Source: Petrimonas sp. IBARAKI (lineage in GTDB: Bacteria > Bacteroidota > Bacteroidia > Bacteroidales > Dysgonomonadaceae). From it: a stretch of DNA of 64,000 nt. The notes below the pieces were generated by a model. The model had not been told where the DNA came from. It did no database searches and saw only the letters and a list, made by a program, of their open reading frames with translations. Below are positions 1-9,009 of this stretch, piece by piece; positions within the stretch are counted from its first letter, which is position 1; each line of letters opens with the position of its first letter. Position numbers and translations under genes: made by a program. The DNA is taken from positions 1,984,001-2,048,000 of the forward strand of contig AP018040.2 in NCBI GenBank assembly GCA_002356435.2. The letters are read 5' to 3'.

Positions 1-1422
1 TTTAGCCGCTTTTTCTTCGTCGGAAAGAGGTAGGTTATCGAGTTCAGCCAGTTGCGATGCAATATCAGGCAACACGAAAAAGTACGGGTCGTCCGACTTC
101 CCGGTCAGCAAGTCGATCCCTTTATCAGTCAACTCGATGCTGTTTTGTTTTTCGTCAATAACGAAGTACAACGGGTCAGTGGCGATATGCATGTTGCGCG
201 ACTGCTCCTGCATATAAAACTCCTCGGTCTTCAGCATGGCCGCTTTCACGCCCTGTTCACTCAAAAACTTGATGAGCGGCTTATATTTCGGCATACCTTT
301 GTAGGAACGGAACAGCAATAGAGCGCCTTCTTCCTGTTCCTTTTTATCTGCCGAAGCCATTTTGGCTTTTGCATCAGCGAGCAACCGGGTAGTGAACTCA
401 CGCTGGACTTTTACCACCTGCTCCACCCGCGGACGGAAAAGATCAAACAACTGATCATCGCCTTTCGGAACGGGTCCCGATATGATCAAGGGGGTACGCG
501 CATCGTCAATTAATACGGAGTCAACCTCGTCCACGATGGCATAGTTGTGTATACGTTGCACCAGATCTTTGGGTGAAACAGCCATATTGTCGCGAAGGTA
601 ATCGAACCCAAACTCGTTGTTCGTACCAAAGGTAATGTCGGCTTCGTAAGCCTTGCGGCGGGCGTCGGAGTTGGGTTCATGCTTATCGATACAATCTACC
701 GAAAGCCCGTGGAACATGTATATTGGCCCCATCCACTCCGAGTCACGTTTGGACAAGTAATCGTTTACGGTAACCACATGCACTCCTCTGTGTGTAAGAG
801 CATTAAGGAATACAGGCAGGGTAGCCACCAGTGTTTTCCCTTCACCGGTTGCCATTTCGGCAATCTTACCCTGGTGAAGCACCACGCCCCCAAACAGCTG
901 CACATCGTAATGCACCATGTCCCAGGTTATTTCATTGCCACCGGCAACCCAGCGATTCAGGTAAACAGCCTTATCTCCCTCTATACGCACAAAATCGTGA
1001 CTGGCCGCTAAATCACGGTCAAAATCGGTGGCCGTAACCACAGTTTCCGGGTTTTCCTTAAATCTTTTAGCTGTTTCCTTGACAATAGAAAATGCTTCGG
1101 GAAGAATTTCCGATAATATTTTCCCCAATTTCGATGTAATCTCCTTTTCAATTTTATCTATCTCGTTCCAAACCGACTCGCGTTTTTCGAGTTCCACTTC
1201 TTCAATACTGGCTTTTAGCTCCGCGATACGGGCATTATCCCCGGTAATGTATTCTTCTATTTTCTTTTCGAGTTCTTTGGTTTTTGCACGTAACTCATCG
1301 TTTGAGAGCTTGGCTATTCCCGGATAAGCCTCCTTTATTAAATTTACAATGGGGTTTATCTCGTTCAGGTCCCTCTGTGCCTTATTACCAAATATTTTAC
1401 TTATAAATGAATTGAATCCCAT
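1..1422 (-). CDS. secA: Preprotein translocase ATPase SecA (N-terminal part; gene runs off the window)
   Basis: SecA is the cytoplasmic motor that pushes unfolded precursors through SecYEG by ATP hydrolysis. The 474 visible residues start at ATG 1422 ([12 protein letters not shown]) and continue past base 1. The Walker A motif GEGKT (Lys about residue 196) lies in the context [14 protein letters not shown], and the Walker B-like [15 protein letters not shown] is seen further on, both diagnostic of SecA. The nucleotide-binding domain carries the long insertions usual in Bacteroidota SecA proteins, which are about 1100 residues long. The C-terminal helical scaffold and any zinc-binding tail lie outside the window. 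The next gene on the same strand is an exported PafA-like protein that starts 1.7 kb upstream. Identification is secure. Confidence 0.97.
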   Translation of the reverse strand, partial: MGFNSFISKIFGNKAQRDLNEINPIVNLIKEAYPGIAKLSNDELRAKTKELEKKIEEYITGDNARIAELKASIEEVELEKRESVWNEIDKIEKEITSKLGKILSEILPEAFSIVKETAKRFKENPETVVTATDFDRDLAASHDFVRIEGDKAVYLNRWVAGGNEITWDMVHYDVQLFGGVVLHQGKIAEMATGEGKTLVATLPVFLNALTHRGVHVVTVNDYLSKRDSEWMGPIYMFHGLSVDCIDKHEPNSDARRKAYEADITFGTNNEFGFDYLRDNMAVSPKDLVQRIHNYAIVDEVDSVLIDDARTPLIISGPVPKGDDQLFDLFRPRVEQVVKVQREFTTRLLADAKAKMASADKKEQEEGALLLFRSYKGMPKYKPLIKFLSEQGVKAAMLKTEEFYMQEQSRNMHIATDPLYFVIDEKQNSIELTDKGIDLLTGKSDDPYFFVLPDIASQLAELDNLPLSDEEKAAK

Positions 1423-1519
1423 ATTGTTTTGTATTGCGGGTTTCGGATTTCAGGTCCGACCTGTTGTACGGATTTATCCGGTCCCCTTAATTTTAATTGT
1501 TAATTGTTAACTTCTCTAT

Positions 1520-3103
1520 TTAAAACAGTTCTTCCAAAATATTGGCTTGGGCAGCGTTGGGAGCACGAATCCGCAAGCGGTGTGAAACGCTGGGGGCGAT
1601 CTCCGTTGCATCAATCACACGATTGATCCGCTGCGGTTTAATGTTGTTTCCGAAAAAGATGACCGGCGCATGAACGGCATTGTCTCTTACGCGGACGTTG
1701 TTGTTGAGGTCATTCTCAACCACTACCTTCCATCCGGGCTGTAATTCCAGGTAAAGATCACCCGATATTCCTTTGTAGAAACCATTTCTGTAATGTTGCA
1801 CACGTTGATTGTAAGCACCGTGCAGCATCTGGTGAGAGGTAATGACATCCTGTATACCGGCCGACTGAACAAGAAATTCAGCCGCTTTTTGCTGAAATTC
1901 CACGAAATTGATTTTCCGGTCTTCAATCAGTTTCCGGTTGAAAAACAGCTGCTGGTTGTAATATTTGCTTACCCATTGTTCGCGACCGTAAATGGCCATG
2001 AGGTACATGTTGAGCAATGCGATGCTCCTGTCGGGATAAAAATCTCCGCCTGAAGTAACCATATCCGAAGGGTGGATCTCCTGTTCGTTGAAATATCCGG
2101 TGGAAACCACAAAGATCAGGGTGTTCTGCAGGCCTACAGCTGAATCAATAGCTTCGAGCAGTTTCTCTATTTCCTGATCCAGCCGGTAGTAAGTGTCTTG
2201 CACTTCAACGGAATAGTTTTTGTCGAGCGAATTTTCAAAATTGCCGGCATAGAAAGTCAACGCCAGGAAATCAGGATTTTGACGTTTTCCCAACGAGCTG
2301 GATTTTAGTACCTTCTCTGCAATTTCACGAACTTCCGTGTTAACATAAGGCGACTGTTTCAATAACCGAACGTGATTTTTTTTATCCACACCGAAGTAAT
2401 GCTGGAAGTTATACAGGTTCTTGGTATAAGGAAACGCTTTGTAATTCGATATGTCGATAGCTGGGCGCCACGTGATGGAACCAATTTTCTTACTCAATGA
2501 CTCCGGTGTACGGTTATGTTGATCCACGATGGGTTGCCGGGTTTTATAAAAAGCCGTCGTTGCCCAGTTTCCGGTCATGTCTTCAACCCAGTACGCACCA
2601 CTGGCAGCGTGTCCTCCGGATGCCAATGCCTGTGAAGCGTGAGGCGCAAAAGCAAACACATCCGATTGTCCTCCGGAAGCGATTTTGAGTTCGTCGGCAA
2701 GGGTAGAAACCTTTACAGGTAATGGAGAATAACGTTCGGTAGTGAAATTTCCGGCATAATTGTTATCGGAAAAAGCAGGAATTTCCCGGTTTTCTTTCAG
2801 TATAAACCTGTTTTCTCCGGTAATTCCGTGGTAAGCGGGATTGGCACCCGTGAAAATGGTAGTGATGGTGGAAGCACGATCAAGGTGGGGAAAATCAAAT
2901 TCCAGATCTGCATAAACCAACCCCCCATTCAGGAGCCTTTTAAATCCTTTTTCTCCGAAAGTATGTTGAAACATCTCCAGGTAATCGCCGCGTAATTGAT
3001 CTATGGTGATCCCCACAACCAACTTGGGGACGATTGGTGTGTCCTGGGCACAAAGAGCGGTTACCGAAAAAAGAGCGACAAGAGAGGATAATATTTTATT
3101 CAT
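1520..3103 (-). CDS. Exported PafA-like alkaline phosphatase superfamily protein, probable pseudoenzyme
   Basis: The 527-residue protein starts with a signal peptide (about residues 1-20, ending CAQ) and has the alkaline-phosphatase-superfamily fold of the PafA/nucleotide pyrophosphatase type. Recognisable landmarks are the first metal Asp in TIDQLRGDYL (Asp35), a TIFTGANPAYHGITGE block and a SVEVQDTYYRLD segment. Judged by eye against the PafA pattern from memory, the nucleophile Thr region reads PHLDRASTITT instead of a T-x-x-G-H-A form. The D-x-x-x-H ligand block reads FYAGNFEN, and the DHG block reads VVSTGYFN. Most zinc ligands and the nucleophile therefore seem lost, while the scaffold is kept. 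The protein is probably periplasmic and non-catalytic. It sits between secA and an Lnb-like gene on one strand. Family assignment is firm; the loss of activity is inference. Confidence 0.8.
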   Translation of the reverse strand: MNKILSSLVALFSVTALCAQDTPIVPKLVVGITIDQLRGDYLEMFQHTFGEKGFKRLLNGGLVYADLEFDFPHLDRASTITTIFTGANPAYHGITGENRFILKENREIPAFSDNNYAGNFTTERYSPLPVKVSTLADELKIASGGQSDVFAFAPHASQALASGGHAASGAYWVEDMTGNWATTAFYKTRQPIVDQHNRTPESLSKKIGSITWRPAIDISNYKAFPYTKNLYNFQHYFGVDKKNHVRLLKQSPYVNTEVREIAEKVLKSSSLGKRQNPDFLALTFYAGNFENSLDKNYSVEVQDTYYRLDQEIEKLLEAIDSAVGLQNTLIFVVSTGYFNEQEIHPSDMVTSGGDFYPDRSIALLNMYLMAIYGREQWVSKYYNQQLFFNRKLIEDRKINFVEFQQKAAEFLVQSAGIQDVITSHQMLHGAYNQRVQHYRNGFYKGISGDLYLELQPGWKVVVENDLNNNVRVRDNAVHAPVIFFGNNIKPQRINRVIDATEIAPSVSHRLRIRAPNAAQANILEELF

Positions 3104-3206
3104 TTGAGAGTATATCTTTCATTTAAGCTTGTTCTGTTGGCTTCTTTATGTGCGCAATACAGTTCTTATTGTATCATGCAAAAACCGTGCTACGTTTTGA
3201 TTCACA

Positions 3207-4451
3207 TCATTGCCCCCAACCTGCCTTCATGTATTTCGACGAAACATACCGCTTATTAACCTTTCTCCTTTTCGTCTGCATAAATACATTCATTCCCGAT
3301 CTGAGCCACATACTCATTGAAAAAAGAATGCCTGCCACCGGTAATTGTTGTGGCAGCAACCACCAGAAAAGCAGAAAGAGGGTTAGGGCTGCAAAGTTAA
3401 TAAAATGATAGATATTTACCGCTTTTTTCACCGGCTTTGCCCAAAATAAAATGGCAGCGACAAGCGCAAAAATGTTTAGCCATACAAAATTCCAGTTAGG
3501 ATTTGTAGCCGGATGCTCCGAAAAAAACATCAGGAGAAACAGGATACATCCTCCCAAGCCGTAAACAGCGAACAAAATCGTGTCATAAATTTGGGGCAAC
3601 TGGGTTTTATTCCACTTTATGTATTGAATAATCGATACCAGCAAGGTTATAAAAAAAAGCGCGAATGCCGCTATTAACGGAGAAAATATAATCTGTTCGC
3701 TACCATTGTCCTCCTCATTTGAAACCAATACCGTAGTTGTACTTCTGATAAGGGGATAGCTAACAGAGTCGTTCTTAACAACGGTTGCCCCCTCAAATGA
3801 ATTCATCAAATAAGAAGGAATAAACATTTTTGCACGAACATCAATAGGGGAATCGGCTCCCGCACCTATGACCAAATCAATACCGAATTTGTTCCACGGA
3901 TAGGGTTGTAAACATTCGTGCAAGAGATCCCGATAGGTTTGTCCTTCCTTTGTGGGTGGGTATATAATCTTACCTCCGGCGAATTTCTCCACCATATCGC
4001 GCGGACGTGTGGCGCAGTTGTCGTAAAAATAATTATACCGATACCCCCTGTTTTCCGGCAAATGATTGAGGTACAAGGCCTCCCATAACTGTTGCTTTTC
4101 CGGTTGAGCTAAATTAAGCTCCTGTTCATAAACGGCGACCTTCTTGTAGGCATATTCATTGATAAATCCTTCAAAAGATGTTGTTCCCAAAATATAATCG
4201 GTTTCTCCCCTTACAAAGTGATACATAAAATTGGGCTGGGTAGGATCAAAAAAACCGTAATTGAATACAATATCCATGTGTGCGGAATCGTCCTGTACAC
4301 GCAACGCCGTATGTCCGTAAAACGCATAAACTGCTCCCGACCATGGCCCGCAGGTCATCAGGCTTATTTTGGCACTGTCGCTCAATACTACCTGGGCATT
4401 TGCAAAAACCGACATCGTGATAAGAATCAGGGCAAAAAAATATTTTTTCAT
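3207..4451 (-). CDS. lnb: Lnb-type (DUF4105) lipoprotein N-acyltransferase-like membrane protein
   Basis: This 414-residue protein has a signal peptide (residues 1-19, ending NAQ) and a periplasmic DUF4105 domain. The domain is now named Lnb N-terminal after the Bacteroides lipoprotein N-acyltransferase, which transfers an acyl chain to the N-terminal Cys of outer-membrane lipoproteins. A conserved His block (YGHTALRV, about residues 45-52) and a Cys block (FYDNCATRPRD, about residues 143-153) are the likely catalytic elements. The C-terminal third has about five hydrophobic segments (for example LIAAFALFFITLLVSIIQYI). Many lipoproteins in this window would be substrates if the activity holds. 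A -7 element TAAATTTG lies at 4485-4478. Another DUF4105 paralogue with a different role is possible, so the symbol is provisional. Confidence 0.75.
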   Translation of the reverse strand: MKKYFFALILITMSVFANAQVVLSDSAKISLMTCGPWSGAVYAFYGHTALRVQDDSAHMDIVFNYGFFDPTQPNFMYHFVRGETDYILGTTSFEGFINEYAYKKVAVYEQELNLAQPEKQQLWEALYLNHLPENRGYRYNYFYDNCATRPRDMVEKFAGGKIIYPPTKEGQTYRDLLHECLQPYPWNKFGIDLVIGAGADSPIDVRAKMFIPSYLMNSFEGATVVKNDSVSYPLIRSTTTVLVSNEEDNGSEQIIFSPLIAAFALFFITLLVSIIQYIKWNKTQLPQIYDTILFAVYGLGGCILFLLMFFSEHPATNPNWNFVWLNIFALVAAILFWAKPVKKAVNIYHFINFAALTLFLLFWWLLPQQLPVAGILFSMSMWLRSGMNVFMQTKRRKVNKRYVSSKYMKAGWGQ

Positions 4452-4477
4452 TATCGACTGAACTTATGTTGGAAATG

Positions 4478-4485
4478 CAAATTTA
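4478..4485 (-). promoter_or_regulatory. Candidate -7 element for the lnb-like gene
   Basis: TAAATTTG on the minus strand matches the Bacteroidetes -7 consensus TAnnTTTG and lies 27 bases before the start codon at 4451. No TTG is found 19 bases further upstream, so only half of the promoter is supported. Confidence 0.3.
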
Positions 4486-4909
4486 CATATAAAAGTTTAT
4501 TTTCACGGCTTTTCAATCAATGGAAAAACCACAGGACCTCCACCTACCTCTCGGTTTCTGACACAACCGATGCCTGAAAAATGGGATAATCCGCTATATT
4601 TTAACCTGTTTTTAAACCATACGTTCGGCATTTTTGGCTATATTTCCTCTATAAATCCCATTCTTTCTCGGTTTAAATAAACCCATACAGTTAGTTTAGG
4701 ACATTTTAGGCAAATAAGTACACTGACGGAAGAACAAAGTCTTTCGTCAAATTATAATTAATTTCCTCTTCGAACTCTTCTGTTTCTTGAGTGGCGTTCA
4801 ATACGGATTGTATGCTACAGTCAGTTTGCAAATCGGGGTATCAATCCACCACAAATATAAAGACCTTACAAACAACCCGAATGCCTCTTAAAACGGAGAA
4901 TATCCCTTT
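4486..4909. other. Gene-poor stretch downstream of the IS110 transposase
   Basis: These 424 bases lie between the lnb-like promoter and the transposase stop and contain no recognisable gene. On the minus strand a stop-free run of 44 codons (4840-4706) has protein-like composition (NATQETEEFEEE) but no start codon and no family I know. A perfect 8-bp hairpin lies at 4886-4915, overlapping the transposase stop codon. If the element belongs to the IS1111 branch of IS110 elements, its guide (bridge) RNA would be encoded here, on the 3' side of the transposase. Confidence 0.4.
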
Positions 4910-4915
4910 TTAAGA
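4886..4915 (-). terminator. Hairpin overlapping the IS110 transposase stop codon
   Basis: On the minus strand TCTTAAAA (4915-4908) pairs perfectly with TTTTAAGA (4893-4886) around a 14-base loop; the transposase TAA is inside the left arm. No U-run follows, so it may be a weak terminator, an mRNA 3'-end protector, or the first stem of a non-coding RNA. Confidence 0.4.
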
Positions 4916-6052
4916 AGCAGTTTTTTTCTTTATCCGATACATTTGATCAAAGTTTTCTTTTTTGGAAAGCAGTGTCCATATGATGGTAAGTATCTGCCTG
5001 GCGATAGCTACGATAATGGCGTTATGATGTTTTTTCATCCCTTTCAAATGCCAAAACCGGAAGTAAAACACCGAACCTTTCGTTCGGGCAGCACCATTGG
5101 CACATTCCATCAAGGCTTTACGCAGATACTTGTTCCCGTGTGTTATTTGGCGGCTCTTAATTTTTCCTGCGCTTTCATCATTGCGCGGTCGGAGTCCTGC
5201 CCATGACACCAGGGCTGCTGCAGTAGCAAAAAGTTCCATATTATCGCCTATTTCCGAAATGATAATGGCTGCCGAGACAAGCTTTATACCCGGCACGGTC
5301 AGTAAAAACGAGAAGGCTTCGGGGTAGAGTTGATTGCACATGCGCACCATGGCATCAAGGCATTGTTGTTTTTGGAGTTGAAGCATGTCAAAGCTTTGAG
5401 TGTACTGCTGCAATAAATCGCTGTCACTTTCACAAATACACCCTTCCAATGCCTCGTGTACGGCTGATTTCCCGTATCGGTTAACCGTGCGTCCATGAAT
5501 GAGTTTGACCAGCGCATCGGCTGATGTCTCTCCCGCAATCAGGGCATCCACTACTTTACGGTAACTCTTGTTTTTGGTGCGTGAAACATAATTGCTCAAA
5601 CGAATGTTGCAGCGTTGTAGAAGCATGTCGATACGTTGCTCGCAGCGAACCAAATCTTTGTTTATCTCGTTAATGCGACGCCCATATTGACGAAGTCGCT
5701 GAATGTTCCCGTCCGGAACAAAACTGTCTCTGACTAATTCTTTAAGCAACGCGGTTGCAATCCATTGCGCGTCCTTCACATCGCTCTTGCGTCCGGGCAA
5801 TTGTTTAAGAAACTGAGGGTTTACCAGATGAAGAGAGAAATCGTTTTCAAGCAACCGCCAAATCGGAATCCAATAAATACCGGTACTTTCCATACAAATA
5901 TCACTCACGTAATGTGTATGCAGTACAGAGGACATTCGCTTTATTTCACGTGTAGTTACACCAAATTTTTCTTCTGTCTTTTTGCCTTGTTCGTCCAAAA
6001 TGCACATAAATATGCTATCTTTGTGGATGTCGAGGCCGCTGACTGTTCTCAT
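4910..6052 (-). CDS. IS110 family transposase (DEDD recombinase)
   Basis: At 380 residues this has the usual length and two-domain order of IS110 transposases. The N-terminal RuvC-like DEDD domain shows GLDIHKDSI (Asp8), MESTGIYWIP (Glu about residue 55) and RKSDVKDAQWIA. The C-terminal Transposase_20 domain shows LLTVPGIKLVSAAIIISEIG and the SWAGLRPRNDESAGK region, which carries the serine used in strand exchange. The frame is complete and has no internal stop, so the enzyme is probably intact. In this family the protein works with an element-encoded structured RNA that selects target and donor DNA. The element lies between the lnb-like gene and an exported nitroreductase. Confidence 0.95.
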   Translation of the reverse strand: MRTVSGLDIHKDSIFMCILDEQGKKTEEKFGVTTREIKRMSSVLHTHYVSDICMESTGIYWIPIWRLLENDFSLHLVNPQFLKQLPGRKSDVKDAQWIATALLKELVRDSFVPDGNIQRLRQYGRRINEINKDLVRCEQRIDMLLQRCNIRLSNYVSRTKNKSYRKVVDALIAGETSADALVKLIHGRTVNRYGKSAVHEALEGCICESDSDLLQQYTQSFDMLQLQKQQCLDAMVRMCNQLYPEAFSFLLTVPGIKLVSAAIIISEIGDNMELFATAAALVSWAGLRPRNDESAGKIKSRQITHGNKYLRKALMECANGAARTKGSVFYFRFWHLKGMKKHHNAIIVAIARQILTIIWTLLSKKENFDQMYRIKKKTAS

Positions 6053-6167
6053 AAAAGATAAAATTTTAAAAGTGAAACAATTGTGCCTTTAAGCACCTTT
6101 ATCATCTATAGAACAGTCACGGTCCCGATTTTTATCGAAAGGCGTATATAAAAACAGCTTTTTTATG

Positions 6168-6175
6168 TAAGTTTG
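6168..6175 (+). promoter_or_regulatory. Candidate -7 element for the exported nitroreductase
   Basis: TAAGTTTG fits TAnnTTTG and lies 26 bases before the ATG at 6202. No TTG is seen 19 bases upstream, so support is partial. Confidence 0.3.
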
Positions 6176-6201
6176 TACGTCGTAAATCTAAAATTTTAAG
6201 C

Positions 6202-6804
6202 ATGAACAAATTGGTTATTTTTCTTTTATTTTCATGGCTGACACTACCCTTGGATGCTCAGGACATTCAACTCTCCGCTCCGGATAAAAAAGGCGGAAAA
6301 CCCCTAATGCAGGCGTTGAGTGAACGCAAATCCGCCCGTGAGTTTCAGGAAAAAGAACTGCCGGACGAGGTTCTATCCAATTTACTTTGGGCGGCCAACG
6401 GATTTAACCGCGAAGATAAGCGTACTGCCCCAACAGCCAACAACAGGCAGGAACTCGAACTTTACCTGGTGATGAAAAGCGGTATTTATTTTTACAATGC
6501 CCGGGAACATAGACTGGCGTTGGTAAAAAAAGGCGATTATAGGAAAAGTGCTGGTACACAAACCTATGTTGCCAACGCACCGGTGAATATCCTTTTTGTT
6601 TCCGATTCCGGAAAAGCATCGGGCAAAAACTATGCATACACCGATTGCGGCTTTGTTTCGCAAAATATTTATTTGTTCTGCGCCTCCGAAGGATTGGCAA
6701 CGGTTGTACGCGGTTCGTACGACAAAAAGGTACTTGAAGAGCTCCTGCAATTACCGGCAAATCAGGAAGTGCTGCTCACACAAACGGTTGGCTATCCCAA
6801 ATAG
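6202..6804 (+). CDS. Exported nitroreductase-family protein (SagB-type)
   Basis: The protein has 200 residues, with a signal peptide at about 1-19 (FSWLTLPLDAQ). The nitroreductase fold follows: the SERKSAREFQEKELPDE start, the WAANGFNR block, the TAPTANNRQ block that contacts flavin, and the C-terminal GLATVVRGSYDK and TVGYPK blocks. Enzymes of this superfamily bind FMN and oxidise or reduce small organic molecules with NAD(P)H. An exported member is expected to act in the periplasm, where the electron donor is unclear. The gene stands alone on the plus strand and is followed by a strong terminator. Family is sure; substrate is unknown. Confidence 0.85.
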   Translation: MNKLVIFLLFSWLTLPLDAQDIQLSAPDKKGGKPLMQALSERKSAREFQEKELPDEVLSNLLWAANGFNREDKRTAPTANNRQELELYLVMKSGIYFYNAREHRLALVKKGDYRKSAGTQTYVANAPVNILFVSDSGKASGKNYAYTDCGFVSQNIYLFCASEGLATVVRGSYDKKVLEELLQLPANQEVLLTQTVGYPK

Positions 6805-6831
6805 TTTGCCGGCTTCGCATTGTTCGTTAAC

Positions 6832-6867
6832 AAAAACGGTGATTCTCTTTCGAAAACCACCGTTTTT
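6832..6867. terminator. Bidirectional rho-independent terminator
   Basis: AAAAACGGTG (6832-6841) pairs perfectly with CACCGTTTTT (6858-6867) around a 16-base loop. T-runs follow the stem on both strands. It sits between the convergent nitroreductase and rpmE genes and can serve both. Confidence 0.75.
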
Positions 6868-6888
6868 TATTATTACCTGAAAAAGGAT

Positions 6889-7143
6889 TTATTTTTTCTT
6901 ACGATCTCCGTAACGGCTCATAAACTTGTCGACACGTCCGGCTGTATCCACCAATTTTTGTTTTCCGGTGTAAAACGGATGCGATGAACTGGTAATTTCA
7001 AGTTTCACCAAAGGATAAGTAACACCGTCAATCTCAATGGTTTCCTTGGCGTTTATAGTAGAACGTGAAATAAAAATTTCTTCGTTCGACATATCTTTGA
7101 AAACTACCGGGCGATAATTGCTTGGATGTATTTCTTTTTTCAT
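6889..7143 (-). CDS. rpmE: 50S ribosomal protein L31, type B
   Basis: The 84-residue protein begins [19 protein letters not shown] and contains [23 protein letters not shown], the L31 signature. The zinc-binding cysteines of the type A form are absent, so this is the zinc-independent type B (C-minus) protein. L31 bridges the large and small ribosomal subunits. The reading frame is open for another 59 codons upstream, but ATG 7143 is the conserved start. A TATCTTTG -7 element lies at 7198-7191, inside that extension, which confirms the shorter protein. Confidence 0.95.
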   Translation of the reverse strand: MKKEIHPSNYRPVVFKDMSNEEIFISRSTINAKETIEIDGVTYPLVKLEITSSSHPFYTGKQKLVDTAGRVDKFMSRYGDRKKK

Positions 7144-7190
7144 TGTTATATGATTTGTTTTATTTTTTGTTGCTTTGGATTTTCGGAATG

Positions 7191-7198
7191 CAAAGATA
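7191..7198 (-). promoter_or_regulatory. Candidate -7 element for rpmE
   Basis: TATCTTTG on the minus strand matches TAnnTTTG exactly and lies 47 bases before the rpmE ATG. The position 19 bases upstream reads TTT rather than TTG. Confidence 0.45.
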
Positions 7199-7262
7199 TA
7201 ACAATTCATTGAAATAGAAAAATTAAATAGAAATAATTTAGAAAAAATCGATTCCGATAGCT

Positions 7263-7270
7263 TAATTTTG
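7263..7270 (+). promoter_or_regulatory. Candidate -7 element for cinA
   Basis: TAATTTTG fits TAnnTTTG and lies 52 bases before the cinA ATG at 7323. The upstream half-site is not evident. Confidence 0.3.
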
Positions 7271-7322
7271 TACGAAATTGGAAAGCTAAAAAGAAACAAG
7301 CATGTAAATCGGTTACACACAA

Positions 7323-8576
7323 ATGAAAATAGAGATTATAACCGTTGGAGATGAAATTCTTATCGGGCAAATTATTGATACCAATTCCGCCTGGATGGCT
7401 GCAGAACTCACCCGGCAGGGATTTGAAATCGTGGCAATTACAACCGTCGGCGATCGGGAAGAAGATATGGCGAAAGCCATTGACACGGGCTTTTACAGGG
7501 CGGATGTGCTGTTGATGACCGGAGGAGTTGGACCCACCCGGGACGATATTACCAAGAAAACACTCTGCAACTACTTCCGTACCGAATTAATTTTCAACGA
7601 AAAGGTCTTTCGACAAATCAACCGTCTCTTTGCACACAAAAATTATCCGATGAATGAATTGACAAAGAACCAGGCTTTTGTTCCGAAAGGTTGTACTGTT
7701 ATACAGAACAGAGTCGGAACAGCCCCCCTTCTTTGGTTTGAACAAAGAAACCACATATTGGTTTCAATGCCAGGTGTTCCTTTCGAGATGAAAACAGCAG
7801 TAACCACTGAAATCATTCCCCGATTAAAAAAACGATTCCTATCGGTTGACTACCTGAAGTCTTCATTCCTCGTATCGGGAATCACGGAATCGTCATTGGC
7901 CATCCTGCTGGAAGACTTTGAAGCGACACTTCCAGGCAATTTCTCACTCGCCTATCTCCCCTCCTACGGATTGATCCGCTTACGACTGTCGGCCCGGGGC
8001 AAAGAGAACCTTCCGGAAATGAGGTTTCAAGAGAAAAAACTCAGGGAAGTGTTGTGCGATTTCCTTGTTGCTGATAGTGATGAACCGCTTGAAGCATTGC
8101 TGGGTGAAGCTTTGAGAAAAGAAAAGCTCACCCTCTCCACAGCCGAGAGTTGCACCGGAGGAAACATTGCCCACCGGATAACGCTTGTTCCGGGCGCGTC
8201 GGAGTATTACAAAGGTACGGTTGTATCGTACGACAACAGAGTTAAAATCTCCCTGCTGGAGGTTTCAAACCAAGCAATTGAAACGTACGGTGCCGTCAGC
8301 CGCGAAGTAGTGGAGCAAATGGCGCAGAATGTATCTGAAAAAATGAAGACCGACTGCTCCATAGCCGTATCAGGTATTGCCGGCCCTGATGGAGGCACAC
8401 CCGAAAAACCAGTGGGAACGGTATGGATTTGCACCCGGATGCATCGCGAAACGGTAACGAAAAAATATCAATTCGGTACTTCCCGCGAAGAAAACATAAA
8501 CAGAACAACCAACATGGCTATCCTACAGATGATAAAAATGCTTGACAAATATAAAAACAAAAAAGATGCAAACTAA
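7323..8576 (+). CDS. cinA: CinA family protein (nicotinamide-nucleotide amidohydrolase / pyrophosphatase)
   Basis: The 417-residue, two-domain protein has the full CinA length. The N-terminal MoCF-like domain shows [16 protein letters not shown] and [15 protein letters not shown]; in this family it hydrolyses ADP-ribose-type pyrophosphates. The C-terminal CinA domain shows [16 protein letters not shown] and [19 protein letters not shown]; it deamidates nicotinamide mononucleotide in the pyridine nucleotide salvage cycle. Both domains look intact. The last codons overlap the start of the thioredoxin-like gene, so the two are probably co-translated. The protein is cytoplasmic. Confidence 0.95.
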   Translation: MKIEIITVGDEILIGQIIDTNSAWMAAELTRQGFEIVAITTVGDREEDMAKAIDTGFYRADVLLMTGGVGPTRDDITKKTLCNYFRTELIFNEKVFRQINRLFAHKNYPMNELTKNQAFVPKGCTVIQNRVGTAPLLWFEQRNHILVSMPGVPFEMKTAVTTEIIPRLKKRFLSVDYLKSSFLVSGITESSLAILLEDFEATLPGNFSLAYLPSYGLIRLRLSARGKENLPEMRFQEKKLREVLCDFLVADSDEPLEALLGEALRKEKLTLSTAESCTGGNIAHRITLVPGASEYYKGTVVSYDNRVKISLLEVSNQAIETYGAVSREVVEQMAQNVSEKMKTDCSIAVSGIAGPDGGTPEKPVGTVWICTRMHRETVTKKYQFGTSREENINRTTNMAILQMIKMLDKYKNKKDAN

Positions 8577-9009
8577 AACAGAAAAAATCACCGTAAAGTC
8601 TCTGGACGGCAACACGCTGAATTTAATGGATATTTATCGGGGAAAACCTCTGCTAATCTTGTTTTTCAACATCCATTGCCTGGGATGTGTGGGCAGGGCA
8701 ATCCCCTTGGCCTACGACTACCTGCAGGAATTCAAAGACCTGAACGTAGTGGCCATCCACACCACTTTTGGGAAAGAGATGATCTCCAAAGACGACATCC
8801 TCAACTTATTTACAATGAAGGAGCTACCATTCCCTATCTATTTTGACATTGAAAAAACAAATTACGAAACGTTTGAATGCGAGGGCACACCCCATTGGAT
8901 TCTGTTGGATAAAGAAGGCAACCCGACCCGGTCAATTTTCGGATCGCAGGATGGCTCCCAAACCCGCTTGATTTACGCACTCGAAGAATTAACACGAGAA
9001 TCGGAATGA
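8566..9009 (+). CDS. Thioredoxin-like / redoxin domain protein
   Basis: The 147-residue cytoplasmic protein (no signal peptide) has a thioredoxin fold of the AhpC/TlpA kind. The redox site is CLGC in NIHCLGCVGRA, and a cis-Pro region EGTPHWILLDKEG comes later. I chose ATG 8566, which overlaps the cinA stop by 11 bases, over an in-frame TTG at 8542 that lies deeper inside cinA. The stop overlaps the next gene's ATG as ATGA. The likely role is thiol-disulfide exchange or peroxide reduction. The partner is unknown. Confidence 0.8.
   Translation: MQTKTEKITVKSLDGNTLNLMDIYRGKPLLILFFNIHCLGCVGRAIPLAYDYLQEFKDLNVVAIHTTFGKEMISKDDILNLFTMKELPFPIYFDIEKTNYETFECEGTPHWILLDKEGNPTRSIFGSQDGSQTRLIYALEELTRESE

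Larger units (their letters stand above)
4886..6103 (-). mobile_element. IS110-family insertion sequence (ends not resolved)
   Basis: The element is recognised from its transposase. IS110 elements have no terminal inverted repeats and make no ordinary target duplication, so the ends cannot be read from the sequence; the coordinates are a minimum. Only 149 bases separate the transposase start from the next gene, and they must include that gene's promoter. This leaves little room for a guide RNA on the 5' side. The 3' side has over 400 spare bases. I see no second copy in the window. Confidence 0.6.

Noticed and set aside
4706-4840. Minus-strand stop-free run of 44 codons after the transposase, possible gene remnant
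   Set aside because: It has no start codon, no family resemblance that I recognise, and its length is compatible with chance; kept only as a note in the gene-poor region.
4816-6120. TGACTGT occurs on both sides of the IS110 transposase and would join flanks into one reading frame
   Set aside because: A 7-base match between two flanks of roughly 150 and 300 bases is expected by chance, and IS110 elements do not make 7-bp target duplications.
6889-7320. 143-residue version of L31 with an N-terminal extension
   Set aside because: The extension is encoded over the -7 promoter element and lacks similarity to any L31; the conserved start is at 7143.
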